Of a stretch of DNA of 36,184 nt, positions 1 to 8,191 are shown piece by piece. The number at the start of each line of letters is the position of its first letter. Within the stretch, counting starts at the first letter, position 1. The notes under the pieces are model-generated. The model was given only the letters and a program-made list of their open reading frames with translations. It made no database searches and had not been told where the DNA came from. The translations under genes and the position numbers were made by a program. Source of the stretch: Clostridia bacterium (lineage in GTDB: Bacteria > Bacillota > Clostridia > TANB77 > CAG-508). The stretch spans positions 1 to 36,184 of the forward strand of contig JAFWNQ010000018.1 of assembly GCA_017510245.1 (NCBI GenBank), read 5' to 3'.

Positions 1-1
1 A

Positions 2-160
2 ATAGATGCTGATAGTGCACAAAGAATAGTAATAATGCCACCAACAGGACAGAGAGATTATACATCAATAATATTTGCAATAAATATAGGATTGGGAGTA
101 ATACTAATAGGAGCATTTGTTATTAGAGAATTGCTGTTTAAAACGAATGAATCTAAATAA
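2..160 (+). CDS. C-terminal end of a surface protein (partial, 5' end outside window)
   Basis: The frame starting at base 2 is open from the window edge to TAA at 158-160 and gives 52 residues. It contains MPPTG, then a short polar stretch, one hydrophobic segment (about residues 24-42) and a short charged tail ending KTNESK. This order (xPxTG, membrane span, positive tail) resembles a sortase-type wall-anchor signal, although the motif is not canonical LPXTG and no sortase lies in the window. A plain C-terminal membrane anchor is the alternative. The rest of the protein cannot be seen, so its function is unknown. Confidence 0.6.
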   Translation: MDADSAQRIVIMPPTGQRDYTSIIFAINIGLGVILIGAFVIRELLFKTNESK

Positions 161-166
161 TAATTA

Positions 167-193
167 AAAGAGGTGCTTATGCACCTCTTTATT
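167..193 (+). terminator. Intrinsic terminator of the partial surface protein gene
   Basis: A perfect 10-bp stem (AAAGAGGTGC with GCACCTCTTT) closes a TTAT loop seven bases after the stop codon. It separates the upstream surface gene from spoIIE. Confidence 0.85.
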
Positions 194-357
194 ATATACA
201 GTCTTATAAATAGATTATTAAATCAATATTTAGAACATAAGTAGATAAAAAAGATACATTTTCTACAAAATTATTGTTTTTTTAAACTATTTAATGTAAA
301 ATAAAAAGGGACAACAGGAGAAAATGTAAAAAACTTTTTTAATTCTAATGACTAGAT

Positions 358-390
358 TTGACAAAAAATACAAAGGACAAGTATTACAAT
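358..390 (+). promoter_or_regulatory. spoIIE promoter, Spo0A-activated type with wide spacer
   Basis: TTGACA (358-363) and TACAAT (385-390) are separated by 21 bases, well over the usual 17. In Bacillus subtilis, spoIIE and spoIIG are known for 21-22 bp spacers, with Spo0A~P bound over the -35 element to recruit sigma-A. The -35 sits in TTTGACAAA, one base from the reverse form of the 0A box (TTCGACA). A shorter-spaced reading with TATTAC at 382-387 (18 bp) is possible. The two flanking GGGACAA/AGGACAA sequences may be weaker boxes. Confidence 0.6.
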
Positions 391-426
391 AAGGACAAAT
401 AATTAAAAAAGTTCGAGGTGATATTA

Positions 427-2901
427 ATGTTACAAAACATTTCAAGAGATTTTAGTGAGAATAGTACTTTAAATAGTAAAGATTCAAGAATTATAGAATC
501 AGATATTAATTATAAAGAAGCATTTGGAAAACTGTTCGCTTTACAAAATATAATTATTTATTTTATTACATTTTTAATTTCAATGGTTAGTATAACTAGT
601 GGAAATTCTATGGTAATTGCTCCGTTTGGTATAGCTATGGTTGCTGCTTCCATTAGTAATGGAATTCCAATTGCAATTGTTTATTTAGTAAGTTTGATAG
701 GAACTGGAATAAGGTTTGGAACAGAAAATACATTAACATATTTTCTAATGTCGGTATTACTATTAGTTTTTGTACTAATAAAAAAACCAGTAAAGAATGA
801 GGGAAAGACTGAACAATATAGGTTGGGAGGATATCTATTTTTTACAATCATATTTGCATCAATCCTAAAAATGATTTTTACAAAGTTTTATTTATATGAC
901 ATATTAGTTTCGATAACTTTAAGTGTTACTACTTATATCTTTTATAAAATATTTGTAAATTCTCTTACAGTAATAAAAAAATATGGTGAGCAAAGAGTTT
1001 TTTCAATTGAAGAGGTAGTAGGAGCTAGCTTACTTATATCTATTGCAGTTTCTGCATTGGGAAACTATACTATTTTTTCGTTTTCTATAAGAAATATTAT
1101 ATGTATCTTTATGGTTTTAGCCTTGGGATGGAAAAATGGAATTCTTATTGGATGTGTGAGTGGAGTAACAGTAGGATTAGTGCTAGGAATAATAGGAGAT
1201 GAAACTCCAACTTTAATTGCAGCTTATGGAATTTCAGGAATGATTTCAGGAATGCTAAACAGATTTGGAAAAATTGGAGTAATCTTAGGTTTTATTATTG
1301 GGAATATAATTATAGCTTATAGCGCAAATGGTGGAACTAAAAACATTATAATGTTTCAAGAGATTTTAATTGCAGCAATGGGACTACTTGCTTTACCTAG
1401 AAAAGCTACTATTACAATTGAAGACATTATTCCAAATACAAAATTATTACCTGAGGCAGTTGGACAAATTGAAGAAGGTGCTGAAGCATTAGTTAAACTT
1501 AATTCGATATCTCAAACTATATCTGAAATGTCAGAAAATTATAAGAAAGAAACTTCTTTTGAAGAGAATGTTTCAAACTTTGAACATGAGGTCCAGAAGG
1601 CAATAGTTAATTTAGATAATAATATTTTGTATGAATATATTATGAATAATGAAGGAAATCTGATTGGAGATTTGTTCGAGAATATCATTAATAATGGTGT
1701 ATTAACAGAAAATGGTATAGTTGCTGTTTTAGCTAAGCACAATATATATATTATGAATTCTAATGATAAGAGTATAAGGACAGGCGAATTAAGGGAAATT
1801 AGGGAGATAATTAAAGCAATTAATTCAGCATATAAGATATGCAAGACAAGTGCGATATGGCAGAAAAGAATACAAGAAAAAAACTTAAATATGTCTACTC
1901 AATTAGAAGACGTAAAAGCAGCCATTGACGATATAGCTAATGATATGAGTCAAGGTGAAGATGATCTACAGAATCATATAGATGAAATAACAAAAATAAA
2001 AAATAACCTAAAAGATATTAATATTATTATAAAAAAGATATTAATTAATCAAAATAAAGATGGCAGATATATAGTTAAAGTTTATACAGATATTTGTAAG
2101 AATTCTGATGGAACAAAATGTCCTGTAAAAAAAATACAGAGACAGTTAAACAAAGTTCTGAATGAAAAAATGATATTACATGATCAAAAATGTGGAATTA
2201 GGCTTAACAAAGAAAATTGTGAGTTTACATATATATCTGAAGACAAATATATAATACAAACAGGAATATCACAAGTAAAAAAAGAGGGCTCAATGGTATC
2301 AGGAGATACAATTTCTCAAACAAGGCTAGGTGATGGAAAATACTTGTTAGCGATAAGTGATGGTATGGGAACCGGACCTAATGCGAGAAAGAACAGTAAA
2401 ATTGCTATTAGTATGTTAGAAAGGCTATTAGGCTCTGGTTTTGAAAAAAATACATCAGTTAATTTAATCAATTCAGCAATATTAACCGCTAATAAAGAAG
2501 AAATGTATGCAACATTGGACATTGAAATTTTGGATTTATATTCGGGAAAAATTCAATTATTAAAAAATGGTGCTTGCCCTACATTTATTAAGAAAAACAG
2601 AAAAGTTACGATGATTACATCAAAATCTCTACCAACAGGAATAATAAAAAATATAAAGATTGACACATTCGATAAAGATTTAGAGGATGGAAATATCATT
2701 GTTATATGTAGCGATGGAATAATAGAATCAAATAATGAATATGCTAATAGTGAATTATGGTTAAAGCACTTATTAGAAGAAGTGCAAACAGATAGCCCGG
2801 AAAGAATTGCTGATATTATTTTAAGAGAGGCTATTGATAATAGTTTTGGAAAAGCAAAAGATGATATGAGTGTTATAGTAACAAAAGTGATAAAAAAATG
2901 A
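427..2901 (+). CDS. spoIIE: Stage II sporulation protein E (membrane PP2C phosphatase)
   Basis: SpoIIE dephosphorylates the anti-anti-sigma factor SpoIIAA, releasing sigma-F in the forespore, and also acts at the polar septum. The 824-residue product has the family layout: a polar N-terminus, about ten membrane segments within residues 40-330, a central helical region, and a PP2C/SpoIIE phosphatase domain from about residue 590 to the end. The metal-binding motif SDGMGTG has its Asp at 645, and CSDGI and KDDMS supply further acidic ligands near the end. I chose ATG 427 because AGGTGAT at 415-421 is its ribosome binding site. The in-frame GTG at 418 lies inside that site. It is the first gene of an apparent operon with a VanW protein and a GH3 enzyme, 19 and 34 bases apart. 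Confidence 0.95.
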   Translation: MLQNISRDFSENSTLNSKDSRIIESDINYKEAFGKLFALQNIIIYFITFLISMVSITSGNSMVIAPFGIAMVAASISNGIPIAIVYLVSLIGTGIRFGTENTLTYFLMSVLLLVFVLIKKPVKNEGKTEQYRLGGYLFFTIIFASILKMIFTKFYLYDILVSITLSVTTYIFYKIFVNSLTVIKKYGEQRVFSIEEVVGASLLISIAVSALGNYTIFSFSIRNIICIFMVLALGWKNGILIGCVSGVTVGLVLGIIGDETPTLIAAYGISGMISGMLNRFGKIGVILGFIIGNIIIAYSANGGTKNIIMFQEILIAAMGLLALPRKATITIEDIIPNTKLLPEAVGQIEEGAEALVKLNSISQTISEMSENYKKETSFEENVSNFEHEVQKAIVNLDNNILYEYIMNNEGNLIGDLFENIINNGVLTENGIVAVLAKHNIYIMNSNDKSIRTGELREIREIIKAINSAYKICKTSAIWQKRIQEKNLNMSTQLEDVKAAIDDIANDMSQGEDDLQNHIDEITKIKNNLKDINIIIKKILINQNKDGRYIVKVYTDICKNSDGTKCPVKKIQRQLNKVLNEKMILHDQKCGIRLNKENCEFTYISEDKYIIQTGISQVKKEGSMVSGDTISQTRLGDGKYLLAISDGMGTGPNARKNSKIAISMLERLLGSGFEKNTSVNLINSAILTANKEEMYATLDIEILDLYSGKIQLLKNGACPTFIKKNRKVTMITSKSLPTGIIKNIKIDTFDKDLEDGNIIVICSDGIIESNNEYANSELWLKHLLEEVQTDSPERIADIILREAIDNSFGKAKDDMSVIVTKVIKK

Positions 2902-2920
2902 GAAAAGAAATGAGGTTAAA

Positions 2921-4420
2921 ATGGATAGTAAAGTAATAAGATATATTATATTAGTATTTATATTATTTATTATTTCGATTGTTTTTAGCCTTATTAATAT
3001 TGGAAATGAAAAGATATTAAAAAATACTTATATTCAAAATTTAGATGTTTCAAAAATGTCTCAAAATGAAGCAGAAGAATACATAAATAAAGAATATCGA
3101 GAAAAGAAATTAAAACAAATAATACTAAAACATAATGACTATGAAACTGCTATTTCTTTTGACCAACTAAATGTGGATTTAGATACAAGTAAAGCCGTTG
3201 GAGAAGCATATGGAAAAGGAAGAACTGGAAATATAGTAACTAATAATTATACAATATTGTTTAGCTATTTTTACAAGAAGAATATTTCATTAAATATTAA
3301 TTTAGATGGAGATGCATTAGGTAATGTAGTTAAAGATATAGAGTCAAAATTGCCAGATGTTAAGACAGAGAGCTCATATTATATTGATGGAGAAAATCTA
3401 ATAATTAAAAAAGGAACTATTGGAGTTCAAGTTAAACAGGATGAATTAAAGCAAAAAATAACTGATGTAATTAATGATATTAAAGATAAAGAAAACATTA
3501 TAGAGATTCCAGTAGAAGAAGTAAAACCTAAAGAAATCAATATAGATAAAATAGCTTCTGAAATAAAAAAAGAAGCAAAAGATGCATACATAAGTGAGAA
3601 TCCATTGGAAATACACATTGAACAAAATGGCATTGAATTAGCAATATCTACTGAAGAGGCTAAAAAGATTTTAAAAGAGGATAAAGAAGAATATACTATC
3701 CCTTTAAAAATAACAGAGCCAACAATAAAGGTGGCTAGTTTAGGAGACAGAGCATTTACTGATAAAATTGCAACTTTTTCAACAAGCTATGATGCTAGCA
3801 ATATAAATAGGAATAATAATTTGGTCTTAGCTGCTCAAAAGTTAAATGGAACTATAGTTAACCCAAATGATAGTTTTTCATATAATAAAACTATCGGTGA
3901 AAGAACTATATCTGCTGGATTTAAAGAAGCAAAAGCATATGCAAATGGTGATATTGTGTTAGACGTAGGAGGAGGAATATGTCAGCTATCTTCTACACTA
4001 TATAATACAGTGTTATTAGCAAATTTAAATGTTACAGAGAGACATAGTCATTATTTTAAAACATCTTATGTTGCAGCAGGAAGGGATGCAACGGTTTCAT
4101 GGGGGAGTGTTGATTTTCAATTTGAAAATAATAGAAAATACCCAATTAAGATAGAAGCTGTTGCAGGAGAAGGTGTAGTAACAGTTAACTTATGGGGAAT
4201 TAAACAAGAGGATGATTGTACAGTTGTAATAGACTCAAAAGAGACTAGCATAATAGAGAGAACAGTTGAAAAAGTAAATAATAAATCTCAAGAAAGAGAA
4301 GGAGAAGATGGCTGTACAAGTGAAACATACAAAACATTACTAAAGGGAGGAGTAGTTGTATCCAAATCTTTAATATCAAAAGATACATATAACGCTTTAT
4401 CAAAAAAAGTTTGTCAGTAG
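2921..4420 (+). CDS. VanW family protein with YoaR-like domain
   Basis: This is a membrane-anchored extracellular protein of 499 residues. A signal anchor spans about residues 7-24. It is followed by a region resembling the YoaR-type putative peptidoglycan-binding domain (about 40-270) and a VanW domain (about 289-428) with the diagnostic block GGGICQLSSTLYNT starting at residue 350. VanW proteins are named from vancomycin-resistance clusters, but their biochemical role is unknown and most, like this one, lie outside such clusters. The short tail is not a clear G5 domain, unlike the second VanW protein at 31924. It lies 19 bases after spoIIE with GAGG ahead of the ATG, so it is probably co-transcribed. 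A role in spore or septal wall work is inferred from context only. Confidence 0.85.
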   Translation: MDSKVIRYIILVFILFIISIVFSLINIGNEKILKNTYIQNLDVSKMSQNEAEEYINKEYREKKLKQIILKHNDYETAISFDQLNVDLDTSKAVGEAYGKGRTGNIVTNNYTILFSYFYKKNISLNINLDGDALGNVVKDIESKLPDVKTESSYYIDGENLIIKKGTIGVQVKQDELKQKITDVINDIKDKENIIEIPVEEVKPKEINIDKIASEIKKEAKDAYISENPLEIHIEQNGIELAISTEEAKKILKEDKEEYTIPLKITEPTIKVASLGDRAFTDKIATFSTSYDASNINRNNNLVLAAQKLNGTIVNPNDSFSYNKTIGERTISAGFKEAKAYANGDIVLDVGGGICQLSSTLYNTVLLANLNVTERHSHYFKTSYVAAGRDATVSWGSVDFQFENNRKYPIKIEAVAGEGVVTVNLWGIKQEDDCTVVIDSKETSIIERTVEKVNNKSQEREGEDGCTSETYKTLLKGGVVVSKSLISKDTYNALSKKVCQ

Positions 4421-4454
4421 ATATCAATAATAAATATAAATTTAAGGAGTTTTA

Positions 4455-5750
4455 ATGAAAAATAATAAAAAGAGTATAATTATAGCGCTAATAGTGTTAA
4501 TTATAATTGGTATCTTATTTGCTTTTTTTACAATATATAAAATTAATTCTAATAATTTTACAAAAGAAAAGTATAAATTAGGAATTCAAACAGAAGATAA
4601 CACAGTATTAAATGAGGAAACGATAAATGAAATGGTAGAACAAGAGGCAAATAAATATATCGAAAATACAGCTATAGAAGAGAAAACACAATATGATTAT
4701 AATTCTTTAGAAAAAGAAGATACATCAACAGAATTGTTTAATGAATACTATGCAAAAGCAATAGAGATATTAAAAACGATGTCTTTAGAAGAAAAAGTAG
4801 GTCAATTATTTTTAGCAAGATATCCAGAAGAAAATGTGAATAAAGAAATAAGAGAGAACTTTCCTGGTGGATACATATTATTTGGAAAAGATTTTAAGAA
4901 TGAAACAGTTGAAACTATCAATAAAAAAATAAGAGATAATCAGAATAACAGTAAAATAAAACTTATTCTGGGTGTTGACGAGGAAGGTGGAGAAGTTGTA
5001 AGAGTTAGTGCATATAAACAATATAAAGACTCTAAGTTTAAATCTCCTCAAGAATTAGATTTAGAAGGAGGAATAGACAAGATTATAGAAGACTCACATG
5101 AAAAAACGAGTTTACTTAAAAGCTTAGGACTTAACCTAAATTTAGTACCAGTTTCAGATGTTTCAACAAATACAGACTCATTTATTTTTAAAAGAACATA
5201 TGGTAAAAATGCAGAAGAAACAGCTATGTATTCCAAATCTATAGTAAAAGCAATGAATGAAGATAAAATGGTTTCTGCTATGAAACATTTTCCTGGATAT
5301 GGTGATAATGTAGACACGCATACAGAAGTGGCAATTGACGAAAGAGATTTAAGCCAATTTGTTGAAAGTGATTTAAAACCGTTTAAAGCAGGGATAGTTG
5401 AAGGAGTTCCAATTATTTTAGTGAATCATAATATTGTTAAGTGTATGGATAATGATTTACCTTCATCACTTTCTAAAAGTGTACACGAGTATTTAAGAAA
5501 AGAATTGAATTTTTCAGGTATAATTTTGACAGATGATTTAGCGATGGATGCAGTAAAAGAGTATGTTGATAAAGGAAAAGCTGCAGTACAAGCCATAATA
5601 GCAGGAAATGATATGATTATTTCTTCAGACTTTGTTAGACAAAAAGGAGAGGTGCTTGAAGCGGTAAAAAATAATACTATTTCAGAAGATACAATAAATA
5701 GAGCTGCAAGAAGAATTCTAGCTTGTAAATTGGCATATGGAATAATCTAG
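4455..5750 (+). CDS. Glycoside hydrolase family 3, NagZ-like beta-N-acetylhexosaminidase
   Basis: Family 3 enzymes of this branch remove N-acetylglucosamine from peptidoglycan or glycoside fragments. The 431-residue protein has an N-terminal membrane anchor (about 8-27), a linker rich in Glu and Asn, and a TIM-barrel catalytic domain from about residue 95. KHFPGYGD starts at 277 and is followed by D287-T-H289, matching the Asp-His dyad that acts as general acid/base in NagZ enzymes. TDDLAMD carries the likely nucleophile Asp360. The His usual in KHFPGHGD is Tyr282 here. The enzyme should work outside the membrane. Its operon position after spoIIE and vanW suggests cell wall turnover during sporulation, which is inference. 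Confidence 0.88.
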   Translation: MKNNKKSIIIALIVLIIIGILFAFFTIYKINSNNFTKEKYKLGIQTEDNTVLNEETINEMVEQEANKYIENTAIEEKTQYDYNSLEKEDTSTELFNEYYAKAIEILKTMSLEEKVGQLFLARYPEENVNKEIRENFPGGYILFGKDFKNETVETINKKIRDNQNNSKIKLILGVDEEGGEVVRVSAYKQYKDSKFKSPQELDLEGGIDKIIEDSHEKTSLLKSLGLNLNLVPVSDVSTNTDSFIFKRTYGKNAEETAMYSKSIVKAMNEDKMVSAMKHFPGYGDNVDTHTEVAIDERDLSQFVESDLKPFKAGIVEGVPIILVNHNIVKCMDNDLPSSLSKSVHEYLRKELNFSGIILTDDLAMDAVKEYVDKGKAAVQAIIAGNDMIISSDFVRQKGEVLEAVKNNTISEDTINRAARRILACKLAYGII

Positions 5751-5833
5751 AACAAAAAATTGGAAAATAGAGGCTATTCCAATTTCTGAAAAAAAGAGAT
5801 TTAAGAGATTATAATAAGAGTGTAATAGTTAAA

Positions 5834-5873
5834 CAAAATAAAACAGGGGAATTGCATCTCCTGTTTTATTTTG
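5834..5873. terminator. Bidirectional terminator between convergent genes
   Basis: A 17-bp near-perfect stem (CAAAATAAAACAGGGGA against TCTCCTGTTTTATTTTG, one G-T pair) encloses a 6-base loop. A- and T-rich arms flank both sides, so it can end transcription of the GH3 operon on + and of mscS on -. The mscS stop codon (5866-5868) lies within the right arm. A weaker bulged hairpin precedes it at 5758-5784. Confidence 0.85.
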
Positions 5874-6657
5874 TATGTATATCGATTTGTTGAAAAGGTA
5901 TCTCAATATTATGCTTACGTAAACCAATAACAATTAGCTTGAGTGCATCTCTAATAGTTTGAGGCTTGTCTTCAGGCTTACAAGTTATATTAATCATATA
6001 ATTAAGACTTGAAGGAGCAAGTTCACATATACCTTTACTAAATGAATCTTCTATTTTTTCCAATTTCTTAATATCTTCAATAATATCAGATATAATTGTA
6101 TCTGCTTTTTCTATATCAGTTTCATAAGGAAAAGGAATAACAATATCATTAGAATGTGATACTACTTGAATTTGTTCAATATTCCTGTTTGAAATTGATA
6201 TTATATTGAGTGTTCTAATGTCTTTTATTTTTGTTGTTTTTAGTCCTAATTCTAATACTTTTGCTTCAACATCACCATATTGAACTACATCGCCAACTTT
6301 AAAGTAATCATCAGATAAAATGCTAATTCCTCTAATAATATCTTTTAATGCATCTTGTATAGCTAATCCAACTATAACACTGACAATTCCAACACCAGCT
6401 AACATTGATGAAACATCAATACCATTAATCTGCAAAATTACTAATGATGTAACAATAATGAAAGTGTATCTTAATATACTTACTAGCATTTTTACATATG
6501 TTTTACTTTTCTTATTCATTTTATTATTTAATGTTTTCTTACCAAGTAGAAAGTGTTTTATTAGATGATAAATCAAAAAACTTACTATAATAACTATTAG
6601 TGATTGAATTAGTTTATTACTAAAAAATTGTGCAGTATAATTCTTAAAATTTTCCAT
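5866..6657 (-). CDS. Small-conductance mechanosensitive channel (MscS family, YkuT-like)
   Basis: This is a pressure-gated channel that releases solutes on hypo-osmotic shock. The 263-residue protein is near the size of short MscS members. It has three membrane segments (about 15-35, 55-78 and 84-105). The third is Gly/Ala-rich (SMLAGVGIVSVIVGLAIQD), as in the pore helix of MscS, followed by the conserved beta domain (YFKVGDVVQYGDVEAKV) and an alpha/beta C-terminal domain. The start is ATG at 6657 on the minus strand with AAAGGAT ahead. It is divergent from the Mbeg1-like gene and convergent with the GH3 operon, so it is transcribed alone. Confidence 0.9.
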   Translation of the reverse strand: MENFKNYTAQFFSNKLIQSLIVIIVSFLIYHLIKHFLLGKKTLNNKMNKKSKTYVKMLVSILRYTFIIVTSLVILQINGIDVSSMLAGVGIVSVIVGLAIQDALKDIIRGISILSDDYFKVGDVVQYGDVEAKVLELGLKTTKIKDIRTLNIISISNRNIEQIQVVSHSNDIVIPFPYETDIEKADTIISDIIEDIKKLEKIEDSFSKGICELAPSSLNYMINITCKPEDKPQTIRDALKLIVIGLRKHNIEIPFQQIDIHTK

Positions 6658-6734
6658 ATTTATATCCTTTCAAAAATACTATATATAGTATATCATAAAC
6701 TTTTTCAAAATAAAAGATGTAAAATAATTTAAGA

Positions 6735-6763
6735 TTGATTTTAACAACTGATTATGGTATTAT
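6735..6763 (+). promoter_or_regulatory. Promoter of the Mbeg1-like gene
   Basis: TTGATT (6735-6740) and TATTAT (6758-6763) are 17 bases apart, with a TG one base before the -10 (extended -10). They lie 30 bases ahead of the start codon at 6793. Confidence 0.65.
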
Positions 6764-6792
6764 TAAGATAATAATATGAAAGGATTTTTATT

Positions 6793-7959
6793 ATGGCAAA
6801 TATTAATGATTATTTGTTGTGGAGGGGAGATATTTCACTTAGCTCTGAACATAATTTTAATGAAGTCGATAGTGTTATATTAGCACGTTTTTCTTACTTA
6901 AGGTTTGATAAAATAAAAATGAGTGAAGTAGAAACAATTGAATCTATATCAGAAAAGATGAAAAACTTAGATAATGAGGAATTTAGATACAATGGAGATA
7001 AAGAATTAATAACATATCTAGGTAAAAGTAAGCGTTTTAAAGATATGAAGGTTACTGATTATGTTGAAAACAATGAAAGAAGTCTAGAACAACAATTTGA
7101 AGCTGTAACTATACATATATCTGATGAAGAGATGTATATATCATACATAGGAACTGATAGTAGTATTTATGGTTGGAAAGAAGATTTTAATATTTCATTT
7201 ATGGATAGTGTTCCATGCCAAATTGAAGGAAAAAAGTATATAAATTTGATTGCTAATAAATATCCTAAAAAGAGAATAAGAATAGGTGGACATTCAAAAG
7301 GAGGAAATGTTGCAATCTATTCGGCTATTTCAGCAAAAAAAGCAATACAAGACAGAATTATAAAAGTATGTAACTATGATGGACCAGGGTTTAATAAGGA
7401 CATAATAAAAAAATACAAAACTAGTAGTATTTTAAAAAAGATAGAAACATTTTTTCCTCAAGACTCTGTTATTGGAAGAATAATGTATCATGCAGAAAAA
7501 TGTACAGTTGCACTAAGTAATGAAAAGGGAATATACCAACATGATATTTATTCATGGCAAGTTTTTAAAGATGATTTAGTTAAAGCAGATAATGTAACTG
7601 CCAATAGTGAAATAATTAATATGACACTTAATGACTGGCTAGAGCACACTACAGTTGAGCAAAGAGAAATATTTTTTGATGAGATATTTGATTTATTTTA
7701 TGCAACAGAGGCTAATACTTTTGGAGAGATGTCAAAGAGTTTATCAAAAAACATAATGACTATTTTGAAAAAATATCGAGGAATTGAAGAGAATGATAGA
7801 AAGACAATTACAAGTATGATAAAATTGTTTGTTAAAGCATATTTTCAGGTTGTGAGAGATAAAGAAAAAATTAATTTCAGTAACTCTGTAGACTATAAGA
7901 AAATAGAAAATGAAGCGAGAAATAAGCATATGATTAGTATTAATTTGGGAGCTAATTAG
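6793..7959 (+). CDS. Mbeg1-like (DUF2974) alpha/beta-hydrolase, lipase-like
   Basis: The 388-residue soluble protein begins with the hallmark of the family (NINDYLLWRGD, then FNEVDSVILARFSYL) and carries the nucleophile elbow GGHSKGGN with Ser168. This supports a serine hydrolase or lipase fold. No signal peptide or membrane span is visible, so it should be cytoplasmic. The natural substrate of this family is not known. AAAGGAT precedes ATG 6793. It is a single-gene unit with its own promoter and terminator. Confidence 0.85.
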   Translation: MANINDYLLWRGDISLSSEHNFNEVDSVILARFSYLRFDKIKMSEVETIESISEKMKNLDNEEFRYNGDKELITYLGKSKRFKDMKVTDYVENNERSLEQQFEAVTIHISDEEMYISYIGTDSSIYGWKEDFNISFMDSVPCQIEGKKYINLIANKYPKKRIRIGGHSKGGNVAIYSAISAKKAIQDRIIKVCNYDGPGFNKDIIKKYKTSSILKKIETFFPQDSVIGRIMYHAEKCTVALSNEKGIYQHDIYSWQVFKDDLVKADNVTANSEIINMTLNDWLEHTTVEQREIFFDEIFDLFYATEANTFGEMSKSLSKNIMTILKKYRGIEENDRKTITSMIKLFVKAYFQVVRDKEKINFSNSVDYKKIENEARNKHMISINLGAN

Positions 7960-7967
7960 TAGGACAA

Positions 7968-8003
7968 AAAGTAACGTAGCATATGAAAGCACGTTACTTT
8001 TTT
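7968..8003 (+). terminator. Terminator of the Mbeg1-like gene
   Basis: AAAGTAACGT pairs with ACGTTACTTT (10 bp, loop 13 bases) and is followed by TTT, nine bases after the stop codon. Confidence 0.85.
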
Positions 8004-8038
8004 ATATAATAGGAAAGTTTTTCTTTCCTATTATATAA
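8002..8038. repeat. Perfect 16-bp inverted repeat, second hairpin of three
   Basis: TTATATAATAGGAAAG (8002-8017) and CTTTCCTATTATATAA (8023-8038) are exact reverse complements around a TTTTT loop. The element starts in the T-tract of the preceding terminator. A degenerate copy follows the gpmA terminator at about 12892-12933, where TTTCCTATTATATAAA recurs. Confidence 0.7.
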
Positions 8039-8049
8039 AAATCTCGATG

Positions 8050-8077
8050 AGACTAAAATTTGCATTAATTTTAGTCT
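8050..8077. repeat. Perfect 11-bp inverted repeat, third hairpin of three
   Basis: AGACTAAAATT (8050-8060) and AATTTTAGTCT (8067-8077) surround a TGCATT loop. It lies between the 8002-8038 hairpin and the promoter of the peroxidase operon, and could be a backup terminator because ATATTATTTT follows. Confidence 0.6.
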
Positions 8078-8114
8078 ATATTATTTTGAAAAATATCCGC
8101 TATTGTTCAAGTAA

Positions 8115-8143
8115 TTGACATATTAAGCTATATATAGTATAAA
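8115..8143 (+). promoter_or_regulatory. Promoter of the peroxidase-ohrR-reductase operon
   Basis: A consensus TTGACA (8115-8120) lies exactly 17 bases from TATAAA (8138-8143). The expected start of transcription, near 8150, is only a few bases ahead of the 8155-8179 palindrome, so a repressor bound there could block elongation or initiation. Confidence 0.8.
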
Positions 8144-8154
8144 TATAAAAAAGA

Positions 8155-8179
8155 TTGTATGCAATTAAATCGCATACAA
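8155..8179. promoter_or_regulatory. Probable OhrR-type operator (palindrome)
   Basis: TTGTATGC (8155-8162) and GCATACAA (8172-8179) are perfect inverted arms around AATTAAATC. The inner 15 bases (8160-8174, TGCAATTAAATCGCA) resemble the Bacillus OhrR operator pattern TACAATTAAATTGTA, with three differences. An ohrR-like gene lies in the same operon, so autoregulation is the simple reading. The palindrome sits in the leader between the start of transcription and the ribosome binding site. Confidence 0.6.
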
Positions 8180-8191
8180 AAGGAGGAAGAT

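Noticed and set aside
2921..4420. Vancomycin-resistance cluster because of VanW
   Set aside because: No vanH, vanA/B/D-type ligase, vanX or VanRS genes are present. VanW-domain proteins are common in Clostridia outside resistance clusters.
4455..5750. Inactive GH3 because Tyr replaces His in KHFPGHGD
   Set aside because: The replaced residue is not the acid/base His. The D287-T-H289 dyad and the Asp360 nucleophile region are intact, so activity is expected.
6320..6568. Plus-strand open frame inside mscS
   Set aside because: It is the antisense of conserved MscS sequence and has no start signal of its own.
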